From Polytrichum commune (taxonomy: Eukaryota > Streptophyta > Polytrichopsida > Polytrichales > Polytrichaceae), in NCBI GenBank assembly GCA_950295325.1, contig OX485806.1:1674001-1738000 (forward strand): 64,000 bases of DNA, in the 5' to 3' direction. The position numbers and the translations under genes were made by a program. The notes below the pieces were generated by a model, which was not told the origin of the DNA, did no database searches, and was given only the letters and a program-made list of their open reading frames with translations. Positions 54,601-64,000 of this stretch are shown here, one piece after another (position 1 is the stretch's first letter; every line of letters starts with the position of its first letter).

Positions 54601-57600
54601 CCTTCAAGCCTAGTAGAATTACCTTGATAGCTTACACACATATTCAAAAACAACAAGAGGAGAACCTGGTATCAAGGGCGGACCCCTCAAACCTAGTAGA
54701 ATTACATTCATAGCTTACATACATATTGAAAAACAACAAGAAGATTAGAATTTGTTGTCAAGGGCCGACCCCTCAAGCCCAATAGAAATACATTTATATT
54801 ATACGCACATATTTAAAAACATGAAGAAGAGGAGAATCTGGTGTCAAGGGCTGATCCCTCAAGCCTAGTAGAAATACATACATATTATACACACATAATC
54901 AAAAACAACAAGAAGATAAGAATCTGGTGTCAAGGGCGGACCCCTCAAACCTAGTAGAATTACATTCATAGCTTACATACATATTTAAAAACAACAAAAA
55001 GAGGAGTATCTGGTGTCAAGGGCCGACCCCTCAAGCCTAGTAGAATTACATTCATAGTTTACACACATATTCAAAAACAACAAGAACATTAGAATCTGGT
55101 GTCAAGGGCGGACCCCTCAAACCTATTAGAATTACATTCATAGCTTACACACAAATTCGAAAACAACAAGAGGAGAATCTGGTGTCAAGGGCCGACCCTT
55201 CAACCCTAGTTGAAATATATTCATAGCTTAGACACATATTCAAACACAACAAGAAGAGGAGAATCTGGTGTCAAGGGCCGACCCCTCTAGCCTAGTAGAA
55301 ATACATTCATAGGTTAAACACATATTCAAAAACAGCAAGAAGATGACAATCTGGTGTCAAGGGCCGACCCCTCAAGCATAGTAGAAATACATTCATATTA
55401 TACACACATATTCAAAAACAACAAGAAGAGGACAATCTGGTGTCAAGGGCCAACCCCTCAAGCCTAGTAGAATTACATTCATAGCTTACACACATATTCA
55501 AAAACAACAATAAGAGGAGAATTTGGTGTCAAGGGCCGACCCCTCAAGCCTAGTAGAATTACATTCATAGCTTAGACACATATTCAAAAACAACAATAAG
55601 AGGAGAATCTGGTGTCAAGGGCGGACCCCTCAAGCCTAGTAGAATTACATTCATAGCTTACACACATATTAAAAAACAACAATAAGAGGAGAATCTGGTG
55701 TCGAGGGCCGACCCCTCAAGCCTTGTAGAATTGCATTCATAGCTTACACACATATCCAAAAACAACAAGAAGAGGAGAATATGGTGTCAAGGGCCCATCC
55801 CTCAAGCCTAGTAGAATTACATTCATACCTAGCACACGTATTCAAAGAGAACAAGAAGAGGGGAATCTCGTGTCAAGGGCCGACCCCTCTAGCCTAGTAG
55901 AAATACATTCATATTATACACACATATCCAAAAACAAGAAAAATATTAAATTCAAGTGTCAAGGGCCCACCCCTCAAGCCTAGTAGAATTACATTCATAG
56001 CTTACACACATATTCAAAAACAACAATAAGAGGAGAATCTGGTGTCAAGGGCCGACCCCTCAAGCCTTGTAGAATTGCATTCATAGCTTTAGAACATATC
56101 CAAAAACAACAAACTGATTAAATTCCAGTGTCAAGGGCGGACTGCTCAAGCCTAGTAGAAAAACATTCATAGCTTACACACATATTCAGAAACAACAAGA
56201 AGAGGAGAATCTAGTGTCAAGGGCGGACCCTTCAAGCCTAGTAGAATTACATTCATAGCTTACACACATATTCAAAAACAACAATAAGAGGAGAATCTGG
56301 TGTTGAGGGCCGACCCCTCAAGCCTTGTAGAATTGCATTCATAGCTTACACACATATCCAAAAACAACAATAAGAGGAGAATCTGGTGTCAAGGGCGGGC
56401 CCCTCAAGCCTAGTAGAATTACATTCATAGCTTAGACACATATTCAAAAACAACAATAAGAGGAGAATCTGGTGTCAAGGGCGGACCCCTCAAGCCTAGT
56501 AGAATTACATTCATAGCTTACACACATATTCAAAAACAACAATAAGAGGAGAATCTGGTGTCGAGGGCCGACCCCTCAAGCCTTGTAGAATTGCATTCAT
56601 AGCTTACACACATATCCAAAAACAACAATAAGAGGAGAATATGGTGTCAAGGGCCCATCCCTCAAGCCTAGTAGAATTACATTCATACCTAGCACACGTA
56701 TTCAAAGAGAACAAGAAGAGGGGAATCTCGTGTCAAGGGGTGACCCCTCTAGCCTAGTAGAAATACATTCATATTATACACACATATCCAAAAACAAGAA
56801 AAATAATAAATTCAAGTGTCAAGGGCCCACCCCTCAAGCCTAGTAGAATTACATTCATAGCTTTAGAACATATCCAAAAACAACAAACTGATTAAATTCC
56901 AGTGTCAAGGGCGGACTGCTCAAGCCTAGTAGAAAAACATTCATAGCTTACACACATATTCAGAAACAACAAGAAGAGGAGAATCTAGTGTCAAGGGCGG
57001 ACCCTTCAAGCCTAGTAGAATTACATTCATAGCTTACACACATATCCAAAAACAACAAAATGATTAAATTCAAGTGTCAAGGGGCGACCCCTCTAGCTTA
57101 GTAGAAATACATTCATATTATACACACATATTGAAAAGCAACAAGAAGACGAGAATCTGGTGCCAAGGGGCGACCCATCTAGCCTAGTAGATATACATTC
57201 ATATTATACACACATATTCAAAAACAACAAGAAGACGAGAATCTGCTGTCAACGGCCGACCCCTCAAGCCTAGTAGAATTACATTCATATTATACACACA
57301 TATTTAAAAACAAGAAGAAGCGGAGAATCTGGTGTCAAGGGCCGACCCCTTAAGCCTAGTAGAAATACATTCATAGCTTACACACATATTAGAAAACAAC
57401 AAGAATATTAGAATCTGGTGTCAAGGGCGGACCCCTCAAGCCTAGTAGAATTACATTCATATTATACACACATATTCAAAAACAACAAGAGGAGAATCTG
57501 GTGTCAAGGGCAGACCCCTCAAACCTAGTAGAATTACATTCATACCTAACACACATATTCAAAAAGAACAAGAAGAGGAGAATCGGGTGTCAAGGGCCGA

Positions 57601-58206
57601 CCCCTCTAGCCTAGTAGAAATACATTCATAGGTTACACACATATTCAAAAACAACAAGAAGATTAGAATCTCGTGTCAAGGGCGGACCCCTCAAGCCTAG
57701 AACAATTACATTCATACCTAACACACATAATATTCAAAAACAACAAGAAGAGGAGAATCTGGTGTCAAGGGCGGACCCCTCAAGCCTAGTACAATTACAT
57801 TCATAGCTTACACGCATATCCCAAAACAACAAAAAGATTAAATTCAAGTGTCAAGGGGCGACCCCTCAAGCCTAGTAGAAATACATTCATAGGTTACACA
57901 CATATTCAAAAACAACATGAAGAGGAGAATATGGTGTCAAGGGGCGACCTCTCTAGCCTAGTAGAAATACATTCATAGCTTGCACACATATTCAAAAACA
58001 ACAAGAAGAGGAAAATTTGGTGTCAAGCGCGGACCCCTCAAGTCTAGTAGAATTACATTCATAGCTTACAGACATATCCAAAAACAACAAAAAGATTAAA
58101 TTCAAGTGAGGGCCGACCCCTCAAGCCTAGTAGAAATACATTCATAGCTTACACACATATTCAGAAACAACAAGAAGAGGAGAATCTAGTGTCAAGGGCG
58201 GACCCC
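51672..58206. repeat. Main 86-bp satellite array
   Basis: About 75 monomers of roughly 86 bp, all in one orientation. The core CAAGGGCCGACCCCTCAAGC and CTAGTAGAATTACATTCAT is conserved, with variable linkers (GCTTACACAC, TTATACACAC, CTAACACAC). No gene lies inside. Short repeated minus-strand frames here are by-products of the repeat. Confidence 0.95.
51845..54050. repeat. Higher-order satellite repeat (344 bp = 4 monomers; 1,032-bp super-unit)
   Basis: Blocks of 344 bp are nearly identical and recur at 51959, 52303, 52647, 52991, 53335 and 53679. A rarer variant (CTGGCGTCAAGGGCCCAC) appears at 52003 and 53035, and an ATACATACATATTATAC monomer near 51,866 and 52,898, both 1,032 bp apart. So a three-block super-unit was itself duplicated. 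Confidence 0.93.
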
Positions 58207-59969
58207 TGTAGTTAGTTTTTGGCTATGTCTTTAAAAAAACCAAACCCAGGGAACAATGTCTCCAGGAAGACTGAGCTAGTGTCTATAAGGGTTATTGTCA
58301 CATTGGATTAAGGATTTTATTAACAACTTAAGACTTTTCCTTCTTCGTTCCTTCATTACTCCACTTATTCCACACTCTTATGATTCTTTTGTGCACTTTC
58401 AGTAGTGAGTGATTCCGTCCTATCATAGGGTAATTTTCTATCACTCTATGGTTTCGACCTATGTCCGTCGTGAAGCTCAAAAGCTTGGCAAATAGTCATT
58501 GGCAATTTGTCAGGACCGAAGTCCGGGGTAATGTCTTTTAGTAACCGCATCGTCTTTGATCAATGTAAATCACAATTGCAACAATTCAACATTTTAATTC
58601 CCTTTTAATTTAACTTACAACCATCATGCCTGTCTTCACATGCTCAAGTCACCACCTTAGTTTTAAACCATCTGGTGACTCATCTCAAACAATCATCCAT
58701 TTGTCAATACGGGACCAATACATCAACAGCTAGGCGATATTCTTCCTTAAGGCTTTAGTCCTCTATAAACTAATCAACAACATTCAAAGGGTAAAGTCTT
58801 ACTCCAGTAGGATATTCTTTCCTTCTTGGGAAGGTATTGCCTGGACAGCCTATGGCCTGTCTCTAGCCCTTCCATATCCTCTGCAGGCAATTGGCTTAGC
58901 TCTCCTTCTCTCTCTCTCTCTGGCTCATCGGCTACTGGTCTTTAATTGGAGGCACTAGCCCAGGCGATAGCCTCACTCTAGCCTCTCCGTCTGTCCCTCT
59001 TCCTAAGACTATTGCCCTTCTCGGCTGGCTACTAGGCAGTCTCTGGGACCTCTCAGTTCTCTCCATAGACTGTGGCTATCATCCTTCTTGAGGGGCCCAT
59101 TGCCTGTTCTCCCTGTTCCGGGCTACTAGCCTTTAGTTAAGCCTATTGCCTACCTTGCTTCTCGTCAAGCTTTCCTAACATGCCTTCTTCACGACAGGCT
59201 GTCTGTGTCCGTCAAGTTCCCTTCTCCGACTGACCAGGTGCCTCGCCACTCTCTGGCCTTCTACCAGACTATTGCCACATTTGGCTTCGGCTTTTCATAG
59301 CCCTCAGACACATCTCTCAGAATATTGCCTCATTGTTTCTCGTCACTCTACAACTTCTCAGCCTCTTGTGCTTCACTTCTATCACTCACATTTAATCAGC
59401 ATTGTCTTGCCCAAATACAAACTTCCTCTCAGTCTATTTGCCTGATCTTGTCATTACAACGCTACGCCAGACTACTTGCCCAACTCACTTTCCAAGTATC
59501 ATTCACGACATTACACATCACTCACTTCAACAATCCTCTTCACTCATAAGACAAACAATTTCACATTATACTGCACTCATAATCATCTCATTAACACAAA
59601 AGAGATAAGTCCACTTCAGGGTCCAAGTTTTGCGGCCCTTTAACTTCCTAATATTGTCATTCCAAGCTTCCTGCTTGTTCAAGACTATTGCCTGGCTCAA
59701 TCACTGAGCTACAGACTTCTACGCCTATTGCTAATATGAGACTATATATGATCTTGCTGCTTGCAAATAGCCTGTCTTCCTACTTGCCTGGCTCCCTCTT
59801 AATGCCGAGAGAGAAGACCAGGTGGTTAGCCGTCGTAACCACTTCTTAACGGCTATTGCCTGCTTTCATCCCTTTGGATGGCTACTGACTGCCTATAGCC
59901 GAATGAAAGACGTTAAATTTCAAGAATTGCCCTTTTCAGACAGGCGATAGCCAAAAAATCAGTTCTACA
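58207..59969. mobile_element. Solo LTR in the satellite (TSD ACCCC)
   Basis: 1,763 bp from TGTAGTTAG to AGTTCTACA (TG...CA), flanked by ACCCC at 58202-58206 and 59970-59974. Ends carry an imperfect inverted match around TTTTTGGCTAT. The interior is pyrimidine-rich on the plus strand and full of CTATTGCC/GGCTACT words. It contains no coding domain. It differs from the other two LTR families in the window. Confidence 0.85.
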
Positions 59970-60771
59970 ACCCCTCAAGCCAAGTACAATTACATTCATA
60001 GCTTACACACATATCCCAAAACAACAAAAAGATTAAATTCAAATGTCAAGGGGCGACCCCTCAAGCCTAGTAGAAATACATTCATAGCTTACACACATAT
60101 TCAAAAAGAACAAGAAGAGGAGAATCTGGTGTCAAAGGCCGACCCCTCAAGCCTAGTAGAAATACATTTATATTATACACACATATTCAAAAACAACAAG
60201 AAGAGGAGAATCTGGTGTCAAGGGCGGACTGCTCAAGCCTAGAAGAATTACATTCATACCTAACACACATATTCAAAAACAACAAGAAGAGGAGAATCTG
60301 GTGTCAAGGGCCCACCCCTCTAGCCTAGTAGAGATACATTCATATTATACACACATATTCAAAAAGAACAAGAAGAGGAGAATCTGGTGTCAAGGGCGGA
60401 CCCCTCAAGCCTACTAGAATTACATTCATAGCTTACACACATATCCAAAAACAACAAAAAGATTAAATTCAAGTGAGGGCCGACCCCTCAAGCCTAGTAG
60501 AAATATATTCATAGCTTACACACATATTGAGAAACAACAAGAAGAGGAAAATCTCGTGTCAAGGGCGGACCCCTCAAGCCAAGTACAATTACATTCATAG
60601 GTTATACACATATCCAAAAACAACAAAAAGATTAAATTCAAGTGTCAAGGGCCGACCCCTCAAGCCTAGTAGAAATACATTCATAGCTTACACACATATT
60701 CAGAAACAACAAGAAGAGGAGAATCTAGTGTCAAGGGCCGACCCCTCAAGCCAAGTACAATTACATTCATA
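59970..60771. repeat. 86-bp satellite, right block
   Basis: About nine monomers between the solo LTR and the second CACTA element. The last monomer is cut at TTACATTCATA. Confidence 0.93.
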
Positions 60772-60786
60772 CACTACTAGAGAAAC

Positions 60787-63700
60787 TGTGACCACAACAA
60801 CAGAAACGCAACACAAAACTGTTGAGGCTTTCTGTGGTTCCGGTCACGTTGAGGGGGTCATTATGCAACAACGATCTGTTGGAATACATCTGTTGAGCCG
60901 GTCATTTAGTGGAGGCCTATCCATGCTGCGTGGCCTGCCAGCGCAGACAGTGTTTGCTGACCAAGCAGTCCATGTGGCAGATCAAGCCACGTGAAGGTGT
61001 TTTGCCACCTACATTACTGTTGTGCCACGTGGAATTTTTGAGCCATTTAATTATCTTCGATTTCCACCAATGTAGTGAAGGCCACCTGTGAAATTCCATG
61101 CCAACTGTTCAGCGTTCTGGGTAACTCCAAATTGATGGTGATGGTACTTTGGCATTAATATCATGAATGTTTTGACTATGTGTCTTGAGGATTCTGATTG
61201 GCAGACAAATGGACGTTCGAACCTGGCTAAAGCCAGCTGGTTTATTTAGAAAAAATGTCCACATGTCCTATCATGATAGGATTGCAAGAGAACTCCTTTG
61301 CTGTACGCGTGGAAATCATAGTATTCAAATAAATTTTATTGAGACGTGTGGAACATATTACAATTTCGACAGTAACGGCTGTGAGGATACCGTTAGACTG
61401 CCTGCCACGTCCGTTGTGATAGCGAAACCCTAAACCGTCCAAGGGATTGCAAATCCAGTATCTCCAACTCTAACAAATTGCCAACAGCTCACATTTCATA
61501 TCTGCCCCTACTTTCAATGTTGCGCATACTCATTGCCTTCATTTACGACAAACTCTACTTTTGGTGACGTGCACATGGCATTGCTTCATGACCTCGAGTG
61601 TTCGCATGTACTTCCCCTCCCCCTAGTCCCAAATCTTCACCATCAGTCGCTCTTCTATTTGGCCCTGCATATATCATTCCAACTATAAGTGATCATGGCA
61701 ATTTCCACCTGTGCTGCACGGTCATTTCCCATTAGAACATTTATTACTGCCTCCTAGATCGTCATTGTGCGCCAAAACAATTCAATATTGTCCATAATAA
61801 TTGATTTCTTAATGAATCGCCGCACGGAACACATAACATGCATATACCCTACAATGCCCCCTGCAAACGGGCTATTTGAAGTATTCTGTACAAATATTAC
61901 CTTTCACTGCCGGATGTGCGCGTGTGCAGCTTTGGGATGCCCCTTACCGCACAACGCTCCCACGTTGGGTTGTGATGAAGCCCTTCTCATTGCTCTCACC
62001 ACTGTGTCCCGCAGTTCCATTATCCTCATACCCCGCTACAGAGTTAGCCTGCTCACTTTCAGAAGTGCTCACTGTAAATCACACGAGGGAATTATTGTTT
62101 TTGGTATAACAAATTTCTTAAAATTGAAAACAGTGCCTCCTGTAATTTGAGATTCATAATCCTAATTTTCTAGAACAACAACACTTTTGGATGGATATTG
62201 CAACATTCACTGAGTCGCGCTGTCGCGGCTATCTAACATTTGTCGTTCCTCATTGGCGAACATTAATGGCCAGGAAAATGTGTCAGGAATTTGCAGACAA
62301 TCTTGTGCCTGCACATTGAACAATTCCGGGCCTCTCATCAGTATGATCACTGAAATTATGGACTAAAAAAACTTGCAGAGGGCAACAGTAGGTGCTGCAT
62401 TGTATCCTTTAACAACCAAATACTCCAACAGCCCCAACACACAATCATTGAGTTTCGTTTATTCGGTCCTGAGATTGACCCTTGGGATTTCCTATAAGAA
62501 ACCTGCGTCCCAATTCAGAATCACATGGGACTCTACGCCATAACATCCAAGTCTGAATACTCTGTTCATCACTGCTCACAGTATAGGGTACTTTCAGTAA
62601 AGACATACAGGCAATCACTTCCAAGAGCTGAGTACCTGTAATCCATATCGGCAACTTTCGATGCCATTTACTCCACGCTCACACATCAATCGACCCACCT
62701 GCACATTATACATTGGAACATGTCAAATGCCTATGTGAGATTTGGAGGATTTCCAGTACTTGTAATCCTCTTACCATACCTCCCGTACACATCCGGATGG
62801 TCCTCATACTGCTTGTCCTACCACCCCCTAACATGTTTCTATTCTATCACGGTTTACCATCCTTCATCACATTATTCCTCGACGATTGCTCCGGCGAGTC
62901 CCAAATATCAGGGTCAATCGTCCCTACAAGCAGCAAGCATCTCTGTAGGCAGACAAAAAAATTAGTCCGTCATTAGCGTGTCACCAACACAGTACCACCT
63001 CCCATTGCACGACGCAGCCACCTTCAAGGCAACCTGCAAATAGATTTTGTCCTCCTGAGGTTCACGACACTATGTTAGGAAATATGTCTTCCACTTAGTG
63101 GTCTAACACTTACTGCAGCGTTACATTATGTGCACCCCTCAGATCTTCAGGGGTTTTGCAATTCATCATCCCATTGACGAGGCGGTATTTTCATATCATT
63201 GTTGACTCCATGGACTACGAGGATACGTATTACTGTACGATCCACCTGTCAAATCACATCATCCACTGTTACTACTTACGGTATTGCAAACAAAATGCAC
63301 CATTTCCACCATATAAACTTCCATAACAATGCATGACCACATTAAACATGACATACTTGGCATGATAGAAAACTGTTTGTTGGAGATGTCTTCTCGTGAT
63401 AGCAAACAACTTGTCCTTCTCATCTCTCTGAAGGATTAAAAACAAAACCCGCCTCATTTTCGCACATTTGGTGACCATCCCAGAGTCCAAAAGCCCAAAT
63501 CCCTTTACGCCTAATGCACCACTATGTACTGGTATCAAAACATTGCGTTGAAGCGGTTATAAAAATATTCATAACACAGAGTCTACATTATGTATGACAT
63601 AAAAAACATAACCCATATATTTCCATAATCTTCTCTGCATTCCGTATCTTCAAAGGAGGACCCAGGATCTCCACCGTCGGATTCGGCTCCCGAATACCTG

Positions 63701-63876
63701 CGTCTTCCCATGGACCCTCGCCACTGTGTCCTCAATGGTACCCCACGTCACCCCTACCCAACAGGTTCCACTGTCCTCTCCGTCAGAATGAATCCCATAA
63801 ACCCAGTTCAAAGACGCGGAAGTGATAGCGACATTGCAGAGCTTACAAGCTACTTCTCGTAATTTTCATTACTTAC
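60787..63876. other. Left non-coding region of the second CACTA-like element
   Basis: No supportable gene in about 3 kb. The first few hundred bases repeat CTGTTGAG/TGTGGTTCCGGTCA-like words that may be subterminal binding motifs. Confidence 0.45.
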
Positions 63877-64000
63877 CTACTGGCCTGCTGTGCCTCTCTT
63901 CCTTTTTGAAGGGGGTGACTGTGAGTGCATAAACTGTTGCGACGATGACCCTATTCCTTGATCCGCCTTGAGTTGCTCCAGTTCTGCCTGTAGCTTCTTT
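63877..64000 (-). CDS. C-terminal end of a Transposase_24-like protein (partial)
   Basis: The minus-strand frame from the window edge reads KKLQAELEQLKADQG, then SSSQQFMHSQ and a basic SPPSKRKRGT tail, and stops at 63879-63877. The heptad-like start and basic end resemble the coiled, basic C-terminus of plant CACTA second-gene proteins. GTAAGT follows the stop directly, so a donor here could change the true end. Confidence 0.45.
   Translation of the reverse strand, partial: KKLQAELEQLKADQGIGSSSQQFMHSQSPPSKRKRGTAGQ

Larger units (their letters stand above)
60772..64000. mobile_element. Second CACTA-type element, left part only
   Basis: It begins CACTACTAGAGAAACTGTG directly in satellite sequence. 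CACTA ends followed by an A-rich TIR are typical of the superfamily. A minus-strand gene end (63877-64000) near the window edge fits the gene order of the first CACTA element (Transposase_24-like gene nearest the left end, on the minus strand). The right end and TSD lie outside, so the call is provisional. Confidence 0.65.

Noticed and set aside
58207..59969. DNA transposon with GTAG ends and a 6-bp duplication
   Set aside because: Shifting the border by one base gives TG...CA ends with a clean 5-bp ACCCC duplication, the LTR pattern. The inverted match at the ends is imperfect.
47981..60771. CRISPR-like appearance of regularly spaced repeats
   Set aside because: The 86-bp units are wholly repeated with no unique spacers, and the context is a plant genome. 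This is satellite DNA.

Overview
The window looks like nuclear DNA of a land plant, most likely a moss. The left end carries a kinase-NB-ARC-LRR resistance-type gene, an architecture known mainly from bryophytes. Introns are short with GT..AG borders and matching phases, TTTAGGG-type motifs occur, and most of the sequence is nested plant transposons and satellite DNA. The species is inferred, not proven. No rRNA, tRNA or CRISPR array was recognised.

Layout. 1-7.1 kb: a kinase-NB-ARC-LRR immune receptor gene, 5'-truncated by the window edge, whose LRR exon is a tandem array of about 23 near-identical 144-bp units, followed by decayed LRRs. 7.2-9.0 kb: a broken fragment of an exocyst EXO84 gene. 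9.4-16.5 kb: a young but coding-defective Ty3/gypsy chromovirus on the minus strand, with 973-bp LTRs that look identical and a 5-bp target-site duplication (TSD). 18-60.8 kb: what was once one block of an 86-bp satellite, now split by insertions: a solo LTR (18.1-19.6), a very large terminal-inverted-repeat (TIR) element (20.5-48.0), a truncated LTR element (49.0-51.7) and another solo LTR (58.2-60.0). A second CACTA element starts in the satellite at 60,772 and runs off the window.

The main discovery candidate is the element at 20,491-47,980. It is bounded by 32-bp inverted repeats that match base for base, with satellite on both sides that rejoins cleanly across a TATA duplication. A complete 10.7-kb CACTA transposon (20,626-31,300, TSD CCA) and a solo LTR (36,987-37,958, TSD ATGCC) are nested inside. 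Without them the element is about 15.8 kb. It carries (i) a minus-strand multi-exon gene whose exons encode, in order, an unknown N-terminal region, a ParB/DGQHR-like segment, a degenerate N4/N6-type DNA methyltransferase-like segment, an acidic/coiled-coil/proline-rich region and an FCP1/HAD-type phosphatase-like segment; (ii) a plus-strand two-exon gene resembling DUF7869 proteins, with a possible RNase-H-like Asp triad, which I infer may be the transposase; and (iii) about 25 copies of a 22-bp palindrome (arms GTTTGGGTCG / CGACCCAAAC, two variable central bases), in introns, upstream regions and one coding exon. I saw this palindrome nowhere else in the window. Both genes contain nonsense codons, so this copy is probably dead, but the design looks like an undescribed family of cargo-bearing eukaryotic transposons.

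Order of events from nesting: satellite array, then the large TIR element, then CACTA and LTR insertions into it. Other LTR elements hit the satellite independently. The satellite has a 344-bp (4 x 86) higher-order repeat and a 1,032-bp super-unit, which is compatible with centromeric or pericentromeric DNA.
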